Origin: an uncultured Planctomycetaceae bacterium
Lineage (GTDB): Bacteria; Planctomycetota; Planctomycetia; Pirellulales; Lacipirellulaceae
Assembly (NCBI GenBank): GCA_937860165.1
Contig: CALMBE010000278.1
Span: forward strand, 1 to 8,161
Direction of reading: 5' to 3'
DNA length: 8,161 nt
Shown: in pieces, positions 1-6,700 of the stretch
How positions within the stretch are numbered: the first letter of the stretch is position 1
Layout of the letters: each line of letters starts with the position of its first letter
Made by a program: the position numbers and the translations under genes
The notes under the pieces: generated by a model
The model's database searches: none
What the model was told of the DNA's origin: nothing
The model's input: the letters and a program-made list of their open reading frames with translations, nothing else

Positions 1-35
1 GGAGTACCAGCGTGGGCATGGCACCCCAAAATAAC

Positions 36-76
36 GCTTTGACAAAGCACTAGGTGGAGTATCAATGTTCTGATAC
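36..76. repeat. Two short dyads, 36-48 and 59-76
   Basis: GCTTTG and CAAAGC flank a single A (36-48). GTATCA and TGATAC flank six bases (59-76). Both pairs are perfect 6-bp inverted repeats. Neither is followed by a T tract, so they do not look like intrinsic terminators. They could be protein-binding sites or chance; 6-bp dyads alone are weak evidence. A TTGACA hexamer (39-44) overlaps the first dyad, but no good -10 box follows at normal spacing. Confidence 0.25.
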
Positions 77-85
77 AAAGGGCAG

Positions 86-114
86 TTGACAATGGCTGGT
101 GTTCGCCGTAGGCT
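86..114 (+). promoter_or_regulatory. Candidate sigma70-type promoter, TTGACA-17-TAGGCT
   Basis: A perfect -35 hexamer TTGACA lies at 86-91. After exactly 17 bp comes TAGGCT at 109-114, which keeps the T, A and final T of the -10 consensus but misses the middle three bases. Transcription would start near 121, at the left edge of the 121-150 palindrome, which would put that palindrome in a repressor-like position. The -10 match is poor and planctomycete promoters are not well defined, so this is only a candidate. Confidence 0.3.
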
Positions 115-120
115 GGCCGG

Positions 121-150
121 ATTAGATTGTGAAAAAAGTCACAATCTAAT
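121..150. promoter_or_regulatory. Perfect 12-bp palindrome with CRP-class core
   Basis: ATTAGATTGTGA (121-132) is matched perfectly by TCACAATCTAAT (139-150) around the 6-base spacer AAAAAG. The inner part, TGTGA-N6-TCACA (128-143), is exactly the half-site arrangement recognised by CRP-type members of the CRP/FNR regulator family. The symmetry extends well beyond the core on both sides. The stem is AT-rich and lacks a following U tract, so a terminator is unlikely. The likely role is an operator for a CRP/FNR-family regulator controlling the respiratory operon. The regulator itself is not in the window, so its identity and signal are unknown. Confidence 0.5.
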
Positions 151-168
151 TTCAAAAAACTTTTGAGA

Positions 169-174
169 TATAAG
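169..174 (+). promoter_or_regulatory. Candidate -10 box TATAAG
   Basis: TATAAG matches the first five bases of TATAAT. At the usual distance upstream (146-151) the -35 position reads CTAATT, a poor match. A start near 180 would place the centre of the 121-150 palindrome at about -45, near the position from which CRP-type activators compensate for a weak -35. This competes with the TTGACA candidate at 86-114. No start-site data are available. Confidence 0.25.
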
Positions 175-187
175 TGGTTGCTGATTA

Positions 188-201
188 ACGGCTTGCGCCG
201 T
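188..201 (+). other. Small GC-rich hairpin in the presumed 5' leader
   Basis: ACGGC (188-192) and GCCGT (197-201) form a perfect 5-bp stem around a TTGC tetraloop. If transcription begins near 121 or 180, this hairpin lies in or at the beginning of the untranslated leader of the Rieske gene. It is not followed by a T tract. It might stabilise the 5' end of the mRNA, but a 5-bp stem can arise by chance. Confidence 0.2.
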
Positions 202-312
202 ATGCTGTCGGAGCTTTCGGGGCGAGTAACAGGCGGCTTGAGCGTCCGAAACTTGGTTTGTCGGTGAACGACGGACTCGGCGCAGACTCCTCCATCGGGT
301 GTGGGAAACGAG

Positions 313-1338
313 ATGGTTGATAAGAAAAAAATGTCGGTTGCAGACATGCTTGCCGCGGCACGCAAGGCCGACGGAGGTGAATCGGCTGCCAGCGAAAGCC
401 CTTCGGCAGCAGCTGCGAATCCCCCCGAAGAAGCTGCCCCCGCAGCCCCAGTGGGTGATAAACCCCTGCCGCAGAAATCAGCGACGGGTGGACGCTTGAG
501 CGTTGCCGAGATGATGGCAGCTGCTCGCGGAGGTGGCTCTGCTGCCGCCCAACCTGCCGACAAAAAACCCACACCGAAACCAACAGACAAACCAGCCAGC
601 AAACCCGCGGCGGAAAAGCCCGCTGCTCCTGTGGCTGCCTCGTCGGAGCCGCGCGACTCGGCGAGCATTCTCGCTTCGGCCCGCAAGCCATCTAAGGCTG
701 GCCCGATGTCGAAATCGGAAGCTGCCACGAAAGAGAAGTCCGACCCCACCGCCAAGGAAAAGCCACAGATATTTGTTCCGCCCATGCCTGTGAAGCCGGC
801 GTATGCGATGCCGAAATCGGCGGTCGCGGAAAAGCCCAAGGCTTCGGCGGATGAGTCGCGTCGAGGTTTCTTAAGTACGGGATTCTGGAATCTAGGTGGG
901 GTAGTGGCATTGTGGACGCTCGCTTCGGTGAAGTTCATGTTCCCCAATGTGCGTCGCGAACCACCGAGCAAATTCAAGGTGGGCTTTCCGGACGCCTTCG
1001 CGCCTGGGCAAGTGCAAACCAAATTCATCCCGCAGTATGGTGTGTGGGTGGTGAACGGTGAATACGACGGACAACCGCAGATTTACGCCCTCAAGTCGGT
1101 CTGTACGCACCTCGGATGCACTCCCAACTGGCTCGAGGCCGAGCAGAAATTCAAATGCCCTTGTCACGGGAGCGGGTTTTACAAAGATGGGATCAACTTC
1201 GAGGGCCCCGCGCCTCGGCCTCTGGAGCGCTATGCGATCCGCCTGGCCGACGACGGCCAAATCGAAATCGAAAAGAGTCGCACTTTTCAAGAAGAAATGG
1301 GTCAGTGGAAAGACCCGACCTGTTTCATCGGTGTGTGA
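313..1338 (+). CDS. Rieske [2Fe-2S] protein of a cytochrome bc/b6f-type complex, with long N-terminal extension
   Basis: Takes an electron from quinol at the Qo site and passes it to a c-type cytochrome. The C-terminal Rieske fold shows both cluster boxes: CTHLGC (264-269; ligands C264 and H266) and CPCHGS (282-287; ligands C282 and H285), with C269 and C284 as the expected disulfide pair, then GPAPRPLERY. One membrane segment (about 188-207) follows SRRGFL (182-187), a twin-arginine-like export motif. The protein is 341 aa against roughly 180 for a typical Rieske subunit. The excess is an Ala/Pro/Lys-rich extension of about 180 residues containing three copies of an SVADMLAAAR-like motif. 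I chose ATG 313 (MVDKKKMSVADM); GTG 301 and ATG 331 in the same frame are possible alternatives, and none has a strong ribosome-binding site. It is first in the operon, 60 bp before cytochrome b. Confidence 0.95.
   Translation: MVDKKKMSVADMLAAARKADGGESAASESPSAAAANPPEEAAPAAPVGDKPLPQKSATGGRLSVAEMMAAARGGGSAAAQPADKKPTPKPTDKPASKPAAEKPAAPVAASSEPRDSASILASARKPSKAGPMSKSEAATKEKSDPTAKEKPQIFVPPMPVKPAYAMPKSAVAEKPKASADESRRGFLSTGFWNLGGVVALWTLASVKFMFPNVRREPPSKFKVGFPDAFAPGQVQTKFIPQYGVWVVNGEYDGQPQIYALKSVCTHLGCTPNWLEAEQKFKCPCHGSGFYKDGINFEGPAPRPLERYAIRLADDGQIEIEKSRTFQEEMGQWKDPTCFIGV
331..684 (+). repeat. Three copies of an SVADMLAAAR-like motif in the Rieske extension
   Basis: The extension contains MSVADMLAAAR (331-363), LSVAEMMAAAR (496-528) and a more diverged DSASILASAR (655-684), separated by Ala/Pro/Lys-rich low-complexity linkers. 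Each copy could form a short amphipathic helix ending in Arg. The conservation of copies one and two against degenerate linkers suggests short binding motifs and not random alanine richness. Since the membrane segment and Rieske fold come after it, this part probably stays in the cytoplasm; that is inferred. Confidence 0.7.
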
Positions 1339-1365
1339 TGAATCACGAACAGGAATTGTTTCCAG

Positions 1366-1394
1366 CCACTAGCCACCAACCACTAGCCACCCAA
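1366..1394. repeat. Heptamer array in the Rieske/cytochrome b gap
   Basis: Four consecutive 7-bp units fill the gap before the cytochrome b start: CCACTAG, CCACCAA, CCACTAG, CCACCCA (1366-1393). At a larger scale this is the 12-mer CCACTAGCCACC repeated at 14-bp spacing (1366-1377 and 1380-1391). On the opposite strand the units read GTGGCTA and GTGGTTG, in line with the GT-led heptamers of the next two gaps. Only one orientation is present here, so there is no hairpin partner. The array ends five bases before the ATG at 1399, and no Shine-Dalgarno sequence is seen. Confidence 0.75.
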
Positions 1395-1398
1395 AGCC

Positions 1399-2175
1399 AT
1401 GCCCGATCTCGGCGAAATGATTCGTGAATCACAGATCTGGAAGAGTATCTTCCGTCACCCGATGCCGGTCGACCGCCGGAATCGCATCGTGGTGATGCTC
1501 ACGAATTTCTTTCTGCATTTGCACCCGGTGTCGATCAAGAAGCAAGGGATTGCGCTCTCTTACACTTGGTGTATGGGAGGGGTGACGTTTTTTCTCTTCC
1601 TCGTGGAAACGGTCACCGGCGTGCTCCTGATGTTTTACTATCGGCCGACGGTCGAGTGGGCTTATACCGATATTCAAATGCTCCGCGACGTGCATTCGCT
1701 GGGGATCATGCGCGAAATCCATCGCTGGGGAGCCCATGCGATGGTCATCACCGTGTGGTTGCACATGTATCGCGTGTTTCTGACGGGAAGTTACAAACCC
1801 CCGCGCGAATTCAACTGGGTAATCGGGGTGTTTCTGTTGCTCTTGACGCTGCTCTTGTCGTTTACAGGTTACCTGCTCCCGTGGGATCAGTTGGCGGTGT
1901 GGGCGATCACGGTCGGATCGAACATGGCCCGGGCGACTCCCTTTTTGGGGCACGAAGGTCCTGGGCAACAATTGCTCACATTGGGTGGGATCGACATGAT
2001 CACCAACGCCTCCGATGCGCGCTTTGCGCTGCTGGGTGCGCGCGAGGTGGGTGAGGAAACCCTCAATCGGTTTTATATTTTGCATTGCATTGCAATTCCA
2101 CTTGGAGTGGCGTTGCTTTTGGCAATCCACTTCTGGCGGGTAAGAAAAGACGGCGGAATTAGCGGACCCTTGTGA
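1399..2175 (+). CDS. Cytochrome b N-terminal (b6-like) subunit of the bc complex
   Basis: Membrane subunit that binds the two b haems and forms part of both quinone sites. At 258 aa it corresponds to the haem-binding half of cytochrome b, as in the split b6/subunit IV arrangement. Four transmembrane helices are seen (about 57-80, 110-128, 139-160, 226-246). Haem ligands appear as two pairs: H108/H122 (REIHRWGAH and WLHMYR) and H229/H244 (FYILHC and AIHFWR). The 15-residue spacing of the second pair and the C-terminal GGISGPL match cytochrome b6. C58 in WCMGGVT aligns with the cysteine that holds haem ci in b6 (YCLGGIT). The loop between helices three and four is longer than in b6. ATG 1399 is the first suitable start; translation has no visible Shine-Dalgarno help. 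The C-terminal half of cytochrome b is the next gene. Confidence 0.95.
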   Translation: MPDLGEMIRESQIWKSIFRHPMPVDRRNRIVVMLTNFFLHLHPVSIKKQGIALSYTWCMGGVTFFLFLVETVTGVLLMFYYRPTVEWAYTDIQMLRDVHSLGIMREIHRWGAHAMVITVWLHMYRVFLTGSYKPPREFNWVIGVFLLLLTLLLSFTGYLLPWDQLAVWAITVGSNMARATPFLGHEGPGQQLLTLGGIDMITNASDARFALLGAREVGEETLNRFYILHCIAIPLGVALLLAIHFWRVRKDGGISGPL

Positions 2176-2182
2176 GAAAGAT

Positions 2183-2239
2183 GTCCGTGGTTAGTGGTCC
2201 GTTGTCAGTAGTAAGCACAATCGACCACTAACCACGGAC
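2183..2239. repeat. Perfect 17-bp inverted repeat built of heptamers
   Basis: GTCCGTGGTTAGTGGTC (2183-2199) is matched exactly by its reverse complement at 2223-2239, with a 23-base loop. The left side continues as five 7-bp units each beginning GT: GTCCGTG, GTTAGTG, GTCCGTT, GTCAGTA, GTAAGCA (2183-2217). The right side holds complementary units CCACTAA, CCACGGA, CTACCGA, CCAACTA (2225-2252), whose last base is the A of the next start codon. The transcript could fold into a strong hairpin ending 12 bases before that ATG. No T tract follows, so it is not a typical terminator, and the genes on both sides clearly belong together. Confidence 0.9.
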
Positions 2240-2251
2240 TACCGACCAACT

Positions 2252-3679
2252 ATGCACGGACTCTCGGAAATACAATTTCAAGATATGGTTTCCTCGTTCC
2301 TGGGGCCGTATTACATTGCGCTAGCGTTGATGAATGGATTTGCCGCGCTTTATCTGTGGCGTTCCGATCAGATCAAGGAATGGTTCAGCATCCCACTCCC
2401 CTTCGTGGGGAAGCGAGTTGGCTTCACCAATGTATTGGCGTGGTTGGGTTTCGCGCTGTTGTTTGCAATCCTGGCGGGGATCGCGGGGAGTGGTAACACT
2501 TCGGTGGTGTCCCTGCCGCTGGCGATCCGCGAAGCGATCAACGAAAGCACCGGCCCCGTGGTGTACAGCGTGGGGACCTCGATCGGGTTGGTGATCTTGT
2601 ATTTCTTCCGCCGTTTTTTCGTGAATCCGGCGGTGGCTTGGACGATTTGGAACTTGATGTGGCTGTTCCTGGGGTTGTCGATGACCGACCCCGATTTCTA
2701 CGACATCGTGGCCAAGCCCGACAATGTACCGATCGTGATGTTGGTGTTCTTGTTGGCTTTCTTTACCTGGTTGGCAACGCATCGGGCGGTGATCAACGAT
2801 GATCGGATCGAGCGTGGTGAACCCCCGTTAGAAAAACTCGACGATGAAAAGGTCTTGGTGTGGCCCGACTTGGTGTACATCGAATTGATCTGCATGATCG
2901 CGCTCACGGCGTTCCTGATTTTCTGGGCGATTGCCTTGCCGGCCCCGCTGGAAGAAGCGGCCAGTAGCGTGAAGACCCCTAATCCCTCGAAAGCGCCGTG
3001 GTACTTCTTGGGGTTGCAGGAAATGCTGGTGTACTACGATCCCTGGATGGCGGGGGTGGTGCTGCCGAGCATGATCGTGGCTGGATTGATGGCGATTCCC
3101 TATATCGACTTCAACCAGAAGGGCAATGGTTACTACACCATCAAGGAGCGTCCCTTCAGCTACGCGATATTCCAGTTTGGTTTTCTAGAAATGTGGATCA
3201 CGCTGATTGTGTTGGGGACACTGCTCCGCGGACCGAACTGGAACTTTTTCGGTCCTTATGAGCATTGGGATGCGCATAAGGTGGAAGCCTTGAACAATGT
3301 GAACTTGTCCGAATATGTGTGGCAACGCGGTTGGAACATGAGCTTGCCGGGTTCGATTTCGTTTGGCGATTTGCCCGCTTGGTTGCAGCGTCCGAAGTGG
3401 CTGACGGATTTCTTGAATCCCTTCCTGCAGTTTTTCTCGCTACTGTTTGGGCGCGAACTACCGGGCACGCTGCTGGTATTGGGTTACTTTATTGCCCTGC
3501 CGCCGATTATGGCCCTCACCGTGTTTCGCGGATTTTACAAACGGATGGGTTTTGTGCGGTTCATGGTGATGTCGAACCTGCTGCTGTTCATGGCATCGCT
3601 GCCCATCAAGATGGTGTTGCGGTGGGTGTTCAATTTGAAGTATCTGATTGCGATTCCGGAGTATTTTTTCAATTTTTAG
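2252..3679 (+). CDS. Cytochrome b C-terminal (subunit IV-like) protein, enlarged, about ten membrane helices
   Basis: Supplies the C-terminal half of cytochrome b, including the quinol-oxidising (Qo) loop. That core lies at about residues 203-330, with helices near 207-230, 264-284 and 305-325. The Qo motif reads APWY (248-251) in place of PEWY; an acidic residue follows at E257 (LGLQEML). At 475 aa it is about three times the length of a plant or cyanobacterial subunit IV. The extra parts are an N-terminal block of about five helices (near 18-36, 58-80, 101-122, 126-144, 159-177), for which I recognise no domain, and a C-terminal block with two more (near 404-426 and 435-457). No CXXCH is present. 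The ATG at 2252 abuts the upstream heptamer array and has no Shine-Dalgarno sequence. The context, directly after the haem-binding half, supports the assignment strongly. Confidence 0.92.
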   Translation: MHGLSEIQFQDMVSSFLGPYYIALALMNGFAALYLWRSDQIKEWFSIPLPFVGKRVGFTNVLAWLGFALLFAILAGIAGSGNTSVVSLPLAIREAINESTGPVVYSVGTSIGLVILYFFRRFFVNPAVAWTIWNLMWLFLGLSMTDPDFYDIVAKPDNVPIVMLVFLLAFFTWLATHRAVINDDRIERGEPPLEKLDDEKVLVWPDLVYIELICMIALTAFLIFWAIALPAPLEEAASSVKTPNPSKAPWYFLGLQEMLVYYDPWMAGVVLPSMIVAGLMAIPYIDFNQKGNGYYTIKERPFSYAIFQFGFLEMWITLIVLGTLLRGPNWNFFGPYEHWDAHKVEALNNVNLSEYVWQRGWNMSLPGSISFGDLPAWLQRPKWLTDFLNPFLQFFSLLFGRELPGTLLVLGYFIALPPIMALTVFRGFYKRMGFVRFMVMSNLLLFMASLPIKMVLRWVFNLKYLIAIPEYFFNF

Positions 3680-3688
3680 GAGAAGGGG
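3678..3688 (+). promoter_or_regulatory. Shine-Dalgarno-like AGGAG with no nearby start codon
   Basis: AGGAGAAGGGG begins inside the TAG stop codon of the cytochrome b C-terminal gene. It is the strongest Shine-Dalgarno-like sequence in the gaps, yet no start codon follows at a usable distance. The next gene starts at 3773, about 90 bases away, and the heptamer hairpin starts immediately (3688). It may be a leftover ribosome-binding site separated from its start by the repeat, or it could act through folding, since the hairpin would bring it nearer to the ATG. It may also be chance. Confidence 0.3.
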
Positions 3689-3763
3689 TAAGTCGTAAGT
3701 AGTTAGTCGTAAGTGACTAGCTGCGAAATTCCTATCACTAACGACTTACGACTAACGACTCAC
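3688..3763. repeat. Heptamer hairpin, 28-bp imperfect inverted repeat
   Basis: The left arm is four 7-bp units, GTAAGTC, GTAAGTA, GTTAGTC, GTAAGTG (3688-3715). The right arm (3736-3763), read on the opposite strand, is GTGAGTC, GTTAGTC, GTAAGTC, GTTAGTG. The arms match at 23 of 28 positions around a 20-base loop, and the mismatches fall mostly at the third base of a unit. The units keep the GTnAGTn pattern on both sides, so the two arms look like separately mutated copies of one tandem array. The array fills the gap between cytochrome b and the multihaem gene and ends nine bases before the ATG. Confidence 0.88.
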
Positions 3764-3772
3764 ACCTCAATT

Positions 3773-6700
3773 ATGCCTGCTCACGAACAAACCTGGTACG
3801 ATCAGAAGGTGATGCACATCGTCTTCGCCCTTTCGGCGTTAGTAATGACGATTGCCACCTTATGGATGCTCGCCAAAGACCATAACCGCGAGTGGAAGGA
3901 TTGGCAGCTCTCGAATCGCAAAAAAGATGCCTGGGTGATTCAGGCTCGGCACGACCAATTGCAGGACCAATTCACTGCCCAGCTTGATTCGTATGATTTG
4001 GACCTCCGCAAAGCCCAAAGCGAACCGGTCGATCCGGAAGTGATTGCGGGCTTCAAATCGCTAGTTTCGGACGAGCAAGAGCGACTCGAAGAGCCCCAGC
4101 CGGAATTCGGGGAGTTGGACTCGCAGTTGGAAGTAGTGAATCAAGCAGCCACTGCGGCCGCCGAAGCACGTAAGCGATTGGCCGAAGCTGGCGAGAATCT
4201 CACGCCGGAGTTGAAAGAGGAATCTGCCGATGCGGATGAAGCAGCCGCTTCGGCTCGCGAGGAATTGCTCGCACTGTTGGATGGCTTTATCAGTGAAGCG
4301 CGGCGGAGGGAAAAGAAGATCGCGGGAGAGCGCAAATTCGTAGCCGCCGACCGCACGGCTGCTGTTAGCAAACTAGGGCTCATGATCGGCGAAGGGGCTG
4401 CCGAAGCCGAGAAAGCCAAAGTTCAGGGCGAGATCGATGGTTACAACAAGCGAATTAGCGCTCAGACGGCCGATTTGGGTGCTGCCAATCGCAATCGGAT
4501 AGCACTCGATAATTCCCGGGCATCGATCGACGCTTCCCGAGCCAATTTGGCCAAAGAACGGGGCACGATGGAAACCGAACTTGCCCGGCTCTTTGAGCAG
4601 GCCCAAAAGACCCAGCCCACTGGATTGAGCCGCTTGGGTGAATGGGTGACTCGCTGGCCGGTGCTCAATGCCCTGTATAGCGGCAATGTGAAAATCGACC
4701 AAATCTGGCTCCCAGACTTAACAATCAATTTCAACTTTTCGCAGGCGGCCCGGTTTGATCGCTGCAAGACCTGCCACCAAGATATCTCGACCACGGCGGC
4801 TGGCACGGCGAATGATCCGGCATTTCCTACGCTGCCCGAATCGCAGCGTGATTTGACGCTGGCGATCAATACCCCCGATGCCGCCCCCGCGGCGAGTGAT
4901 AAGTCCGATCAGGAACTTGTCCGTGAACTTTATGGATTGGTACTCACCAACGACCGAATCGTCGGTTACGAAACGACGGCCCTGGTTCACTATGCTTTGC
5001 CGGGCACGCTCGCGGCTGCTGCGGGATTGGAATCGGGAGATGTGGTCGAAGCGGTGGGTGGCATCGAAGTCGATGACAAGGAGTCCGTGGAGAACTATTT
5101 GCTGACACAAGTGGACTGGGGCACCCCTGCGGAACTCAAGGTTCGGCGCGGTTTAGATCACCCTTACACCACACATCCGCGGTTAGATTTGTACCTGAGC
5201 GATTCGAGCCCGCACGCCGAAAAAACCATGGGTTGCACAGTCTGCCACGACGGGCAGGGGAGTGGTACCGAGTTCCAATGGACTTCGCACACCCCCAACG
5301 ACTCCGACCAGCAAGACGAATGGATCCGCAAGCGCGGTTGGTTCGACAACCACCACTGGATTTTCCCGATGAAGCCCGAGCGGTTCGTCGAGAGCAATTG
5401 TTTGAAGTGCCACTACGACAAGGGTTCCTTGGAGCCGAGCGAGCGATTCCCCGATCCCCCTGCTCCCAAGTTGGTCGAAGGTTGGACACTGGTTGAACAA
5501 TACGGCTGCTTTGGTTGCCACGAAATCAACGGCTTCGACGGGCCGACGCGACGGATCGGTCCTGATTTGCGGTTGGAGCCGAACTACAGCGAGGTCGCCA
5601 CCCAGACGTTGCGCGACGGTGCCCTGACCGAACAAGAAAAACAATGGGCTTCGACACTGGCGGTCATGCCCGAGAGCGCTGAAGTTCGACACCAATTGTT
5701 TGAGTCGATTAAGGCCGATGCCAAGTTGGCAGCCAGTAGTGAAACCCGCGCCGAGGCCCGGTTGAGTGAAGCCACTCACCGCCTGGCCGATGGGCTCAAA
5801 GACATCGAAGTCCCCGGCACGTATCGCAAAGCGGGTCCCAGTTTGCGGTACTTAAAATCCAAGGTCGATTTCAACTGGTTGTACTCGTGGATCAAGCTTC
5901 CCTCCGAGTTCCGTCCGACCACACGCATGCCGCAGTTCTTTGGTCAGTGGGAACACTTAGAGAGCGATCCCGAGGAATTGTCAAAGACACAGCGTTATGA
6001 AGGGGTCGAAATTCGTGCCCTGACGGAGTTCTTGCTGGCCAATAGCGTGGACTTTGAATATCTGACTCCCCCGGCGGAAGTGACCGAGAGTCCCTCGGCT
6101 GAGCGCGGCAAGTGGCTCTTTGAGTCGCGTGGCTGCCTGGCGTGTCATTCGCACGGGGCGTTCACGGGGATTGCGTCCGATCAAGGTCCCGACCTCTCGC
6201 GGGTGGGTGCTAAGCTGAACACGGAAAAGGGTGCCTTGTGGGTCTACAGTTGGGTCAAACAACCGCACCGCTACCATGCCCGCACGAAGATGCCGGAATT
6301 GTATCTCAATCCGATTGAAGAGAAGGATGCGCAGAACAAACCGACCGGCAAGATCACCGATCCGGCAGCCGATATCGCGGCATTTCTCCTAGGGAGTACC
6401 GCCGACTATCAAGTGCCGCAGTCACCGGCGTCGGGCTGGGAGGGAGACGATCTGGCGGCCTTGTCGGACCTTGCGCGCGAGTGGCTCACGAGCGATGCGA
6501 TTCCCACCGGGCGGGCCAAGGAATTCATTGAAACGGGAATTCCTGATTCCCTCGAACCCAAGCTGAAGGCCGATGAAAAGTTGCTCCTGAAAAAGAACTT
6601 TGGCAATCGGGTCGTGCAGTTGCAGAACTTTGTGGCCCGCCGCACGATTGGCAAGTATGGCTGCTTCGGTTGCCACGACATTCCTGGTTTCGAAGATGCC

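Larger units (their letters stand above)
1..312. other. Non-coding upstream region of the bc-complex operon
   Basis: I see no convincing coding sequence here. The frame of the Rieske gene is closed by a TGA at 265-267, so that gene cannot begin earlier. The stretch is rich in small dyads: GCTTTG-A-CAAAGC (36-48), GTATCA-N6-TGATAC (59-76), a perfect 12-bp palindrome (121-150), TCAAAA-N3-TTTTGA (152-166) and ACGGC-TTGC-GCCGT (188-201). A 21-codon open frame at 202-267 has no recognisable content and is probably chance. The region most likely carries the promoter and control sites of the operon downstream. What lies upstream of the window cannot be seen. Confidence 0.6.

Noticed and set aside
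121..150. Intrinsic terminator of an upstream gene
   Set aside because: The stem is perfect but AT-rich, and TTTC followed by an A tract comes after it instead of a T run. The CRP-class half-sites explain the symmetry better.
301..303. GTG as the start of the Rieske gene
   Set aside because: It is in frame and cannot be excluded, but ATG 313 is only four codons later and gives the more natural MVDKKKMSVADM beginning. The preceding GGGA lies about seven bases before ATG 313.
185..691. A 168-codon open frame on the - strand over the start of the Rieske gene
   Set aside because: It covers both non-coding DNA and the low-complexity Rieske extension, with an Arg/Pro/Ser-rich product and no domain. 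The skewed base composition of the extension explains the open frame.
1429..2130. A 233-codon open frame on the - strand
   Set aside because: It is opposite the cytochrome b gene, whose haem ligands and membrane helices are clear. The reverse product is rich in His, Arg and Gln without pattern, typical of an antisense reading of membrane protein codons.
1399..3679. A cytochrome b gene broken by a frameshift or insertion
   Set aside because: The first part ends naturally at GGISGPL like cytochrome b6 and the second has its own start and extra helices. This is the known split b6/subunit IV layout, not a damaged gene.
3688..3763. CRISPR array or insertion sequence remnant
   Set aside because: Units are only 7 bp with no unique spacers, and there are no transposase remains or target-site duplications. 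Tandem heptamers in inverted arrangement describe it better.
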